A stretch of 64,000 nucleotides of DNA, taken from assembly GCF_001723355.1 (NCBI RefSeq), contig NZ_LPWE01000010.1, positions 496,001 through 560,000 on the forward strand, read 5' to 3'. Position numbers and translations under genes: made by a program. Below the pieces are notes generated by a model, which did no database searches, was not told the origin of the DNA, and worked only from the letters and a program-made list of their open reading frames with translations. This document shows positions 56,175 through 64,000 of this stretch, piece after piece; positions within the stretch are counted from its first letter, which is position 1, and every line of letters starts with the position of its first letter. Source of the DNA: Methyloceanibacter stevinii (lineage in GTDB: Bacteria; Pseudomonadota; Alphaproteobacteria; Rhizobiales; Methyloligellaceae).

Positions 56175-57484
56175 ATGCATGAAGAGGGATCCGATATCAG
56201 AGACCACGTAGCGCTCGAGTCCCAACGAGCACGGATTTATAGCCTCGAAGCCGAATTAAGGTCAGTTTACGCGTCGACATCATGGAAGGTCACATCGCCT
56301 TTGCGCCGGCTCGGTGTGTTCTTCGAAGCGCCGAGCGCTCGGCATTGGATGAAGTGGTAAAAGATCACACGAAGCACCAATCGGCAATGCGCCCTGCGAT
56401 GGGACCAAGTTCGAAGGTGAATGGCGAGTTTGCCGTCCTCGGGAGACCAGAGAACCAGCGAGCACGGATTTATAGCCTCGAAGCCGAATTGACGTCACTT
56501 TACGCGTCGACATCGTGGAAGGTCACATCGCCTGTGCGCCGGCTCGGTGAGTTCTTCAAGGCACTAAGTCGCTCGCCATTGGAGGGAGTGCTAAAAAGCA
56601 ACAAGAAGCAGCAAGAGGCAGTGCGCCGCGCGAAAAGACAAGGGTGGAACGCGAATGACGAATCTGCCTTCCTCGGGAGGCTAGAGAAAATATACGCACC
56701 CCTTTCAGACCACTTTGAAGCGCTCAAAGCCTCCATTGTCATGCCCACGTACAATCGAGGGTTTTGTTGCACAAGCGCAATTGATTCAGTCCTCAAGCAG
56801 ACTCATTCAAATTGGGAACTTCTGATAATTGATGATGGAAGTACAGATGATACGTCCAACGTTGTTTCAAAATATTTATGCGACGATCGTGTGCGCTACT
56901 TGAGACAAGATAACGGCGGCGTCTCCATGGCTCGCAATCGTGGATTAAGTATGTCTACCGGAGACTATGTATTTTACCTCGATAGCGACAACAGGTGGCA
57001 CGAGAATTTTCTTCATGCCATGATTACATATATGAATGCTTGTAACCTGTCTTGTGCCTACTCTGCGCTCGATGCTCGCGACGATTCTGACGAACGAAGG
57101 TTCATTAGAGGCAGGGAGTTTGACTGGTTGCTGTGCCTCGAGGGCAACTACATTGACCTAAACGCTTTCGGGCATCGCACCGATGCCGTCGGGGCGCACG
57201 ATTATTTTGATGAGGATCTTAAGAGGCTCGTGGATTGGGACTTCATATTGTCGCTTACGGCCAAGAATAGAACGGCCTATGCCCCATTCATGGGTGTAAT
57301 TTACTACTGTGGCGACGGGGGAGAACGAATTACGCTGACTCAATACCAAGGAGCGGAATTAGAAAACGTCCAGGAAATAATTCGCGCGCGCCATCGCCGA
57401 TTGAATCCCACTGGAAGAAGTGAGCCATCCGACGGGTGTAACTGGCAGGCGCTGCTAGATGATTATCTAGCGTCTTGTGAATAG
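56175..57484 (+). CDS. Glycosyltransferase family 2 with N-terminal tandem 78-residue repeats (frameshifted near 56345)
   Basis: Repaired length 436 residues. Two N-terminal copies of about 78 residues begin QRARIYSLEAELRSVYASTS and QRARIYSLEAELTSLYASTS, each followed by WKVTSP-RRLG-FF. Their DNA is offset by 233 bp; one base missing in copy 1 near 56345 makes it 234, an integer number of codons. A normal GT2 domain follows: SIVMPTYNRGFCCTSAIDSV, LLIIDDGSTDDTSNVVSKYL, GGVSMARNRGLSMSTGDYVF, FYLDSDNRWHENFLHAM, and VDWDFILSLTAKNRTAY. The repeats look like a short coil that ends in an S-x-S-W motif. ATG 56175 is my start. Donor unknown. Confidence 0.8.
56216..56690 (+). repeat. Tandem duplication of about 234 bp inside a glycosyltransferase gene
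   Basis: Copy 1 begins near 56216 and copy 2 near 56450. The longest identical stretch, gagcacggatttatagcctc onward, starts at 56227 and 56460. Identity is high in the first 110 bp (coil and S-x-S-W motif) and falls off later. A duplication within the gene is the natural explanation. Confidence 0.85.
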
Positions 57485-57528
57485 CCGAGCCAGGCACGGA
57501 TTAGTTTAGAGGCCGCAGAATAAAAGTT

Positions 57529-59315
57529 ATGCGCGCTGTGCGATTACTAAAGACTTTGCGTGAGTGGCGCGCAATCGCAAGCAAAAAGCGAGCGATCAGT
57601 TACGTCGCAGCTCAGCCGTATTTTTCGATAATACTATGTGCAACGAACAAAGGCCGCGGGATCCGGGCCGTCAATTCCGTATTGAGTCAGACTTATCAAG
57701 ATTGGGAACTCATAGTGGTGGAAGGGGGCGAGTGCCCCCTCGCTCATACTGCAGATGCCCAGAACGACTCCCGAATTCAGACGGTATCCGTGTTTAGCGC
57801 CAGAAGCGATAACGACCTGTTTAGCTTGGGCCTTCGGATGGTGCGCGGGGAGTGGGCCATCTTCATTGATGAAATGACGGACCTCCGTCCCCGATTCCTG
57901 GAGGCTTGTAAGGAGCTAATAGGCCGATCGCCTCGATCTGTCGCGGGAGTACTTTGCGCAGCGAGGTGTTGCGATACCGGGGCAGCCCTGACGCCGAAAC
58001 CGAGTTCTGTAGCGCCTAAATTCCTAAGTAAAGACGACCAGCCTCACAGTATGACGGGAGTATTGTTGCGCAAGAGTGCGTTGCCCCCCAGTTTAGAAGG
58101 CCAAGGCATCGGTAGGAATGTATTGTCGAGTCTCAAGAAGCGCGGAAGCTTAGTGCAGCTTGACGAGGCCCTGATCGAAAGAGGTTTGCGTAAACTCGGA
58201 GATATTGATGATGAGCGCCCACATCATTATCCCCGCGAGCGTTCAGAGTTGAGAATTGGTTATGTTCAATGGGATTATCCTGCGCCGTCCCAGGCGTTTG
58301 TACATCGAGAGATCGCATACCTCCGAGAGAAGGGGATAGATGTTTGCGTCTACTACAAGACGCAGGCAGAGCCCGCTATTATGCCTTTTCCGGATGTTCC
58401 CAGTTTCAAAATAGATTCATGGGAGGAGCTCGCAGGTTTATCGGCAGCGCACTCACGAAATATTCTTCATGGGCACTTTGCCTACCCTAATACTACATTA
58501 CTAACGTGGCCGGCTGCGGAGTATTTGGGGATTCCGTTCTCGTTCTCCGCCCACGGCGTTGATATATTTCATGTCGCCAACCGAGAACGATCGCAGCTGG
58601 GTGCCATGGGGCGTTCGCCACAATGCCTGGCAGTGTTCGCTCCGGGGAGTTTCCACAAGGGCTACTTCTTAAAAAAGGGGATCCCCGCCGACCGCATTAT
58701 CATAAATAGGACGGCGATCGACCCAGGCTGGCTCAATGTGGGCACGCCAGATTTAGACCGACCGGTAGAAGAAATTTTGTTAATCACCCGCTTCGTCGAG
58801 AAGAAGGGCCTAAGGGACTTTGTCGAGATTGCTCGCCAGTGTTCGGGGATGCCGTTGCGGTTTTCTCTTTATGGGTTTGGCCCGCTCGAGGAGGAAGTGA
58901 CGCGATTGTCGGAGCCGCTACCCAACCTTCAGCTTCGCGTTGGCCCGGTAAAATCAGACGCTCTTCTGCCCCTATATGACAGGGCAGGAATCTTGCTCCT
59001 TCCATGTGTTCAAGCTGAGAATGGCGATATGGATGGGCTGCCGTCGGTGCTGATAGATGCGGCAGCGCGGGGATGTGTTTTGGTCAGCTCGAACATATCG
59101 TCTATTCCTGACTTGGTTGAGGACGGGCGTACGGGCTTCTTGTGCGAGCCAGGAAACCCCCAGTCCTTTGCAATGGCACTCCGGCGCTTGTTGCTCTTCC
59201 AAAAGGAGATGTGCGTACGATTCGGCTTCAAGCGCGCGAGAAGGTGGAACGAGAGTTCATGCCTAACATAGTGGCCGACAAGCTTCTTCAGACCTGGTGC
59301 GCGGCCAATGAGTGA
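57529..59315 (+). CDS. Fused glycosyltransferase: degenerate GT2 domain plus GT4 domain (frameshifted near 59240)
   Basis: Repaired length 595 residues. The N-terminal part resembles GT2 (YFSIILCATNKGRGIRAVNS, SVLSQTYQDWELIVVEGGE) but lacks the D-D-G-S motif and has FIDEMTDLRPRF instead of a normal D-x-D, so it may be inactive. The C-terminal part is GT4: RIGYVQWDYPAPSQAFVHRE, HGHFAYPNTTLLTWPAAEYL, FSFSAHGVDIFHVAN, EEILLITRFVEKKGLRDFVE, and CVQAENGDMDGLPSVLIDAA with the E-x7-E-type region. At the end one added base near 59240 yields AREKVEREFMPNIVADKLL and a stop at 59315 that overlaps the next ATG by eight bases. Confidence 0.78.
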
Positions 59316-60561
59316 CCACAACAAATATCATGTGCTGCTGGTAACGCACGAACAACCCAACGAAGCCTGCGCGGTAATCGATCGGGTGCAGCAATTGAGT
59401 GAACTTCCCCATGCGCTCACCGTTGTTGATAACAACTCATCGGCGGATGCCCGCTCCAAAATCCGAAGCAAGTTGGCTGAGTTCCAAGACACAACATATA
59501 TCCAATTGAACGAAAATAGGTTCTGTGGGGGCGGTTCAAATTTGGGGATGCGGTTGGTCAATGAGGAATTCATTGTCTACGTTTGTGCTCGAGAGTGCTA
59601 CCCATTGGCGAAGGGATGGGATCGGTTATGCATTGACTACATGGAGTCCCATCCGCAGGTCGGTATTGCAGGACATGTTATACGGAGCAATCATTACCTA
59701 GATGGCCATGGCTACCGATCTCTGGAAAAGTTCCCGAAATTTCGTAGGCAGGACTATGTCCGCTCTCGCCTGAACGAGAATTTCTACCACATCCAAGGTG
59801 GATTCTATGTCCTACGTGCTGAGGCCATAGATCTGGAGGAAGCGTTCAATCCGGCAGTTCCGCACAATTACATGGACGTCGAGCTATCCTATTTCCTTGA
59901 AGCCGAAGGTTGGGACCTAGGAGATATGCCGTTCGTGAGAAGCTTGCATTCGACAACCCGGCCGCCCTTGGAGGGGTTTGATCCCTCCGTTTCCATTTAT
60001 CACCCCTTGTCGCTTGAGCAGCTACAAGAATACGAACGCGCCCGTGAGTCCGAAGTAGTGACGGAATGTTCAATATGTAGTCAGACAAACTCCTTTTCCG
60101 ACGATGCGATCCAAAGGTGCCGTGGATGCGGGAGTTCAAGCGCGCTGAGGCGACTTTGGCTGCTTGCGTCCGATACCCGACTGGGTGAACGGCGCGCCCT
60201 CATATCGGAAGCCGGATTAGACAGAGGCTTTGTTAGACCCGGAATGGCGACTTTCGATCGGCTCGAGGATATTGATCCTTGGACTGATCAATTTGACTGT
60301 ATTTTGATGGAGGTCGGGACTGGCAAGGTCAATTGGAGTCTTGTCGGAAATTATCTTAGCAAAATCCGTATGCTCTTTGTGACGTCGGCTAGCTCCGCCA
60401 CGGGCGCGGCAATATATGAAGGCCCAAGGTGGGCGCAGGACTTGAGAAACCTAGGGCTCACAGTGTTGGCTACTGAACCTCGGATGGAGCGTCTTTTGAA
60501 CGATCGGATTCGGCTGGGGACAGCGAAACATCGTGGCTACGCCTACACCTTACAGGCATAA
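59308..60561 (+). CDS. Glycosyltransferase family 2 with C-terminal zinc-ribbon and methyltransferase-like remnant
   Basis: Protein of 417 residues. Residues 1-245 form a GT2 domain (LLVTHEQPNEACAVIDRVQQ, LTVVDNNSSADARSKIRS, ENRFCGGGSNLGMRLVNEEF, YHIQGGFYVLRAEAIDLEEA, YMDVELSYFLEAEGW). Near 250 comes a four-cysteine motif, TECSICSQTNSF then QRCRGCGSSSALRRLWLL, shared with the methyltransferase gene at 61521. The last 140 residues (DQFDCILMEVGTGKVNWSLV, GNYLSKIRMLFVTSASS) look like a reduced Rossmann domain without a glycine-rich motif I. ATG 59308 and the final TAA, which overlaps the next ATG by one base, place it in the middle of an operon. Confidence 0.75.
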   Translation: MSDHNKYHVLLVTHEQPNEACAVIDRVQQLSELPHALTVVDNNSSADARSKIRSKLAEFQDTTYIQLNENRFCGGGSNLGMRLVNEEFIVYVCARECYPLAKGWDRLCIDYMESHPQVGIAGHVIRSNHYLDGHGYRSLEKFPKFRRQDYVRSRLNENFYHIQGGFYVLRAEAIDLEEAFNPAVPHNYMDVELSYFLEAEGWDLGDMPFVRSLHSTTRPPLEGFDPSVSIYHPLSLEQLQEYERARESEVVTECSICSQTNSFSDDAIQRCRGCGSSSALRRLWLLASDTRLGERRALISEAGLDRGFVRPGMATFDRLEDIDPWTDQFDCILMEVGTGKVNWSLVGNYLSKIRMLFVTSASSATGAAIYEGPRWAQDLRNLGLTVLATEPRMERLLNDRIRLGTAKHRGYAYTLQA

Positions 60562-61487
60562 TGACGATGCGGTCTCTTGTCATCGGCGCGTGTGGATTTC
60601 TAGGACGGTCCCTGACCAGGGAGCTGTCGCGGCGCCACCAGCACGTCAGAACCATGGATACTAGTCCTGTCGTGCCAACAGGATCTGCAGACCATGTTCA
60701 TTCTGACGCGCTGTCCTCAGATTGCTTACACCATGCGCTGAACGATGTTGACGTCGTCTACAACTTCATCGGCACCAGCGTACCGAGCAGTGGGCTGAAG
60801 AGCCTTCAAGATGAATTGAAGGCTAACACCCACTACATCGTCAAGTTAGTGGATAGCGCTGCAGATCATGGTGTGCGCAAGATAGTTTTTCCGTCGTCCG
60901 GAGGGACAGTCTATGGCGATTCGGATACCGACGAAACTCTACATAGGGAGACGGATCCCTTGGAGCCTCGCTCCGTCTACGCACTGGGAAAAGTATTAGG
61001 AGAAACAACACTCAAATTTTACTGCCTGGAAAGGCGAATTGGCTCTCTTATTGTCCGCATCTCCAATCCATATGGCAACAAAAATCCTCCGGCCCACGCA
61101 CAGGGAGTCGTCGATCATTTCGTACATCGGATACTATGCGGCAAGCCGCTTGAAATCTGGGGCGATGGCGAATGTATTCGGGATTTTATTTACATCGACG
61201 ATGTAGTTAAGGCTGTTGTCGATCTCGCGGAAAGGCCCGCAACAGAGCCAGAGACTTACAACATTGGGAGCGGGATTGGCTCAACGGTGAATGAAGTAGC
61301 CAAACTCTTGCAGGATCACTTCGGAGTGTTGAAAGTCTCACATCGTGAGGCGCCTGCACCGTTGCTCCATCGAAACGTTCTGTGCACTGCGCACCTCAGG
61401 GATGCGTTGCCAAACTGGAAGCCAAGGTTGCTCAGACAAGGAATAGCGGACTTTGTGACCGACCTAGGATCAACGCAACCGTACTAG
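60561..61487 (+). CDS. NAD-dependent epimerase/dehydratase
   Basis: Extended SDR protein of 308 residues. SLVIGACGFLGRSLTRELSR binds the nucleotide (G-x-x-G-x-x-G), VVYNFIGTSVPSSGLKSLQD replaces the usual H-x-A-A segment, and VFPSSGGTVYGD with YALGKVLGETTL (Y-x-x-x-K) gives the active site. RISNPYGNKNPPAHAQGVVD and WGDGECIRDFIYIDDVVKAV are close to GalE/RmlB-like proteins. The reaction cannot be told. Start ATG 60561 overlaps the upstream stop by one base. Confidence 0.82.
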   Translation: MTMRSLVIGACGFLGRSLTRELSRRHQHVRTMDTSPVVPTGSADHVHSDALSSDCLHHALNDVDVVYNFIGTSVPSSGLKSLQDELKANTHYIVKLVDSAADHGVRKIVFPSSGGTVYGDSDTDETLHRETDPLEPRSVYALGKVLGETTLKFYCLERRIGSLIVRISNPYGNKNPPAHAQGVVDHFVHRILCGKPLEIWGDGECIRDFIYIDDVVKAVVDLAERPATEPETYNIGSGIGSTVNEVAKLLQDHFGVLKVSHREAPAPLLHRNVLCTAHLRDALPNWKPRLLRQGIADFVTDLGSTQPY

Positions 61488-61520
61488 CCTTTTGCGGTAA
61501 GTTCAGTAGCGCACATCCCT

Positions 61521-62264
61521 ATGTGCTATATCGTTGAGGAACTCATGACTAAGTCCAGTATAGGACCTTGCAACATATGCGGCGAGAAGCGCTGGGGGAA
61601 TCAAGGATCACGAGAGAATGTTCGATGTCTCGGCTGCGGTTCCCTCGAGCGGACTCGTATCCTGAAGCTTCACCTAGATCAGCTGGGGTTGCCCCACAAT
61701 GGGGACTCGATCCTCCATATTGCACCGGAGCGGTCGTTGGCAAAATTGCTCCACGATAAGGTTGGAGCAGGCTACGAAGCCGCCGATCTCCACCCCGAGT
61801 TGTTTCCTTTCTGCGAGGTAAGGGCACTAAACCTTTGTTGCGATGCCGAGTCGCTACCGCACAGCCACTACGACCTGATACTGCATAGTCACGTACTTGA
61901 GCATCTCCCTTGTAACTATACGGCCGTCTTGTTTTTTTTGCACAGGGCCCTAAGGCCGGGAGGCCATCATATTTTTAGCCTGCCAATTCTATCGGGGTTC
62001 TATGAGGAGGACCTTGGCAACCTGTCCGAACGCGAAGCTATCGCGCGGTTTGGGCAGTCCGATCATGTACGCAGAATTGGACGGTCCAACCTTGAAGCAA
62101 CATTAGGAATGATCTTTCCGGGTGATCTTGAGCGCCATCGGATCGATCGTTGCTTTGATGCTGAGACGCTGAGGAGAGCCAACGTACCGAGCGATCAGTG
62201 GACCACTCTCAATAGCTCTACTGTTTTTGTGTTCGGTAAGAGCGAATTGAGGCTCTGCAACTGA
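61521..62264 (+). CDS. Zinc-ribbon SAM-dependent methyltransferase
   Basis: Protein of 247 residues. PCNICGEKRW and VRCLGCGSLERTRILKLHLD form a C-x2-C...C-x2-C zinc ribbon near residues 17-40. The methyltransferase part follows: DSILHIAPERSLAKLLHD in place of a glycine-rich motif I, YEAADLHPELFPFCEVRAL, and YDLILHSHVLEHLPCNYTAV with H-V-L-E-H. This arrangement is known from methyltransferases of surface-glycan loci. ATG 61521 is possible, but the internal ATG at 61545 (MTKSSIGPCNICG) would be closer to the domain. It ends the 57.5-62.3 kb operon. Confidence 0.8.
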   Translation: MCYIVEELMTKSSIGPCNICGEKRWGNQGSRENVRCLGCGSLERTRILKLHLDQLGLPHNGDSILHIAPERSLAKLLHDKVGAGYEAADLHPELFPFCEVRALNLCCDAESLPHSHYDLILHSHVLEHLPCNYTAVLFFLHRALRPGGHHIFSLPILSGFYEEDLGNLSEREAIARFGQSDHVRRIGRSNLEATLGMIFPGDLERHRIDRCFDAETLRRANVPSDQWTTLNSSTVFVFGKSELRLCN

Positions 62265-62406
62265 GGTTTGGTCGTGCGCGAGAGCTGCAGCGTTGCCGTG
62301 ACATGGCGGCGGCCGTGATGCAGATGCTGCAATTATTGAAAGCCAAGTTGATCCACTGTGTCCAGTTGGCTCACTGAGGACAGAGGTGGGCCACTCCCGT
62401 CGAGGC

Positions 62407-63284
62407 CTACTGAACGGATAAAGCGACCGCATAGTGGTTTTCGCCCATCAAAGACAGTGCATCATCAATCATCAACGCAGCCTTCAATTCCTGGCTCTCG
62501 TCTTGAATTTTGGCGAGGATATCGTTCAGAGCTAGGTGGTAGATCGTCCCTCCCGTGAACGCAATATCTACGCGTGGGAAAACAGACTTCAAAGCGGGCA
62601 CGATCGAACTGCTGTCGGCCGCCTCGGACGGGTCAACATCAAGCATGCGCTCAATCGTCGGTCGCGTCACGGGTTTGGCGCCGGCGAGTACCTCTGATGG
62701 GAGGTTGCGCCGAAACGTGTTGCAGTAGTCGAGCATTCTCTCAGTCCACTGAAAACGCGAGGGGCCGATGAAATCGTCCATCGCGAACAGGCCGTTGCAA
62801 GCTAGGCGCTCCGCCGACCATTCGACGGCGGCTGTACAGTCAGGCATATGGTGAAGGGAGTTATTCCAATAGACGAGGCCATACTGATCCGAAATCGAGA
62901 GGTATTTTGAGGTTGGAATGAAGGTCGCGCGCTCACTCACGCCAAGCTGCTGGGCCCGAGCCCGACCAGCATTTATGCGTTCGTCGGCGATCTCAATGAG
63001 GGTGAAATGCTCGACTAGTCCGGCTTGTAGTAGAGAGAGAGCTCTTTTTGCCCGGCGCCGCACCCGACTGAAATGGCGCTTCGTATTGCTCCATGGCACG
63101 TTGCATAAGCTGCAATGAGTTTATGAAATCCTGCTGATAGCCCGGGTATAGCTTCGCCGCAGACGCGACGGTTGATGTGGCTTACAATCGCATCGGATTC
63201 CCACCAACGAGTACGGGGAGGACGGCTTGCGGATGTGATCCGATTCCAATGAGTCGCCGCGCGAGCGATATCGGTGGATGCCAT
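62407..63284 (-). CDS. Class I SAM-dependent methyltransferase (frameshifted near 63030)
   Basis: Protein of 292 residues after repair. The N-terminal half starts MASTDIARAATHWNRI at 63284 and reaches motif I AISVGCGAGQKELSLL; one added base near 63030 joins it to QAGLVEHFTLIEIADERINA. Motif II is thus LIEIADERI, and LVYWNNSLHHMPDCTAAVEW is motif IV, with MDDFIGPSRFQWTERMLDY after it. The remaining C-terminal 100 residues are helical. It may act on a sugar or lipid-linked sugar. It lies 142 bp from the zinc-ribbon gene in convergent orientation. Confidence 0.8.
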
Positions 63285-63340
63285 CGATTATTTCAACCAC
63301 ACGCCGGAAAATAGCGCAACTAGAACGTACAGCGTAGACT

Positions 63341-64000
63341 TTACTCGCGGTAATACCCACGGTACCAGTCAATAAAGCTCTTTATACCCGCTTCAAGAGG
63401 GGTGCTGGGCTCAAAGCCAATGTCGCGCACTAGCTCATCTACGTCGGCATAGGTCCTTGGGATGTCGCCTGGTTGAAGCGGAAGAAAGTTTTTCTTAGCC
63501 TCGCGCCCTAAAGCTTTTTCAATCGCCGCGATAAAGTCCATCAGTTCCACAGGGCTATGATTGCCGATGTTGTACAGCCTGTAAGGCGCTGCCGACGTTC
63601 CCGGGTCTGGAGCATAACCAGACCAGTCCACGTTTGGTCGTGGCACAAGGTCGGTAATACGCACGACTGACTTGACGATGTCGTCAATGTAAGTGAAGTC
63701 GCGAGCGTGGTTGCCTTGATTGTAGACGTCAATCGGCTCGTCCGCGAGAATCCGCTTTACAAACTTGAAAAGAGCCATATCCGGTCTACCCCAGGGGCCG
63801 TAGACAGTAAAAAAGCGCAGTCCCGTCGTGGGCACTCGATAGAGGTGGGCATAGACATGCGCCATGAGCTCGTTCGACTTCTTGCTCGCAGCATAAAGGC
63901 TGACTGGATGGTCAACATTGTCGTGGATGCTGAACGGCACGCGCGTGTTGGCACCGTAAACAGAGCTCGACGAGGCAAATACTAGGTGCTTCGTCGCATG
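63341..64000 (-). CDS. lspL: UDP-glucuronate 4-epimerase, LspL type (5' end beyond window)
   Basis: Partial gene: the frame is open to the window edge. The visible C-terminal 219 residues begin HATKHLVFASSSSVYGANTR, then HPVSLYAASKKSNELMAHVY with Y-x-x-x-K, FFTVYGPWGRPDMALFKFVK and YNQGNHARDFTYIDDIVKSV, all typical of the family. The end FLPLQPGDIPRTYADVDELV and FEPSTPLEAGIKSFIDWYRG is the segment of which two relics occur at 34.3 and 42.1 kb. It converts UDP-glucuronate, made by ugd, to UDP-galacturonate. The N-terminal Rossmann part lies outside the window. Confidence 0.88.
   Translation of the reverse strand, partial: HATKHLVFASSSSVYGANTRVPFSIHDNVDHPVSLYAASKKSNELMAHVYAHLYRVPTTGLRFFTVYGPWGRPDMALFKFVKRILADEPIDVYNQGNHARDFTYIDDIVKSVVRITDLVPRPNVDWSGYAPDPGTSAAPYRLYNIGNHSPVELMDFIAAIEKALGREAKKNFLPLQPGDIPRTYADVDELVRDIGFEPSTPLEAGIKSFIDWYRGYYRE

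Noticed and set aside
1-64000. tRNA, rRNA, riboswitch, prophage or toxin-antitoxin genes
   Set aside because: I looked for cloverleaf-like and conserved RNA sequences, integrase or phage structural proteins, and paired small genes, and found none I could support.

Overview
The window is a chromosomal segment of a high-GC alphaproteobacterium, most likely of the order Hyphomicrobiales. This rests on an IalB-type secreted protein, an alphaproteobacterial-type TrmH-like SPOUT methyltransferase, a YkvA protein and the general gene style. About the first 10 kb is an ordinary flank: IalB-like protein, TrmH-like RNA methyltransferase, quinone oxidoreductase, YkvA, low-molecular-weight protein tyrosine phosphatase, ThpR, Tas-type aldo/keto reductase, an Aat-like transferase, a Wzx-like membrane protein, and a TPR protein with a degenerate kinase domain. 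From about 10.2 kb to the right edge the window is one very large surface-polysaccharide island (O-antigen, capsule or exopolysaccharide).

Nucleotide-sugar supply is well covered. manC, gmd and fcl make GDP-mannose and GDP-L-fucose. rfbC-rfbB-rfbD-rfbA make dTDP-L-rhamnose. ugd and an lspL-type epimerase cut by the right edge make UDP-glucuronate and UDP-galacturonate. sqdB makes UDP-sulfoquinovose, and two further epimerase/reductase genes act on unknown sugars. Assembly is served by about a dozen glycosyltransferases (GT2, GT4, exostosin-like, a polyprenyl-phosphate GT2 with a GT-C partner). Export is by a Wzm/Wzt ABC transporter, perhaps also by the Wzx-like protein. Decoration is served by an AT3/SGNH acyltransferase, several methyltransferases, an asparagine-synthase-like amidotransferase and four sulfotransferase-like proteins. 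A sulfated or sulfonated, fucose- and rhamnose-containing polymer is a reasonable inference.

Layout: plus strand 10.2-16.4 kb (sulfotransferase-like, asnB, two GT2, gmd) meets fcl; manC is divergent from fcl; a six-gene minus-strand operon runs 28.2 to 19.1 kb; wzm-wzt lies at 28.4-30.0 kb; a minus-strand sqdB/sulfotransferase/exostosin group at 34.1-30.1 kb; ugd and a sulfotransferase-like paralogue at 34.6-37.1 kb; a GT-C/GT2/methyltransferase/membrane-protein group at 37.7-41.9 kb; a GT and rfbCBDA at 42.5-46.9 kb; a GT, then a DegT-methyltransferase-sulfotransferase-WbqC cassette at 47.3-52.2 kb; an IS3-family relic at 53.3-53.7 kb; GT clusters on both strands at 53.7-62.3 kb; and a methyltransferase plus lspL at the right edge. 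Base composition turns visibly more AT-rich in many island genes, and relics of an epimerase and a transposase show repeated rearrangement.

A striking technical feature is that about twenty genes are broken by single-base shifts, mostly one missing base. Adding or removing that base restores family motifs, integer codon counts and stop/start overlaps with the next gene. I read most of these as sequence or assembly errors and give repaired gene extents. I saw no tRNA, rRNA, CRISPR array, prophage or intact insertion sequence. I found no clearly new biological system. The best candidates for follow-up are the sulfur-rich decoration set, the DegT-to-WbqC cassette, the TPR-pseudokinase and the glycosyltransferase with a 78-residue tandem repeat.
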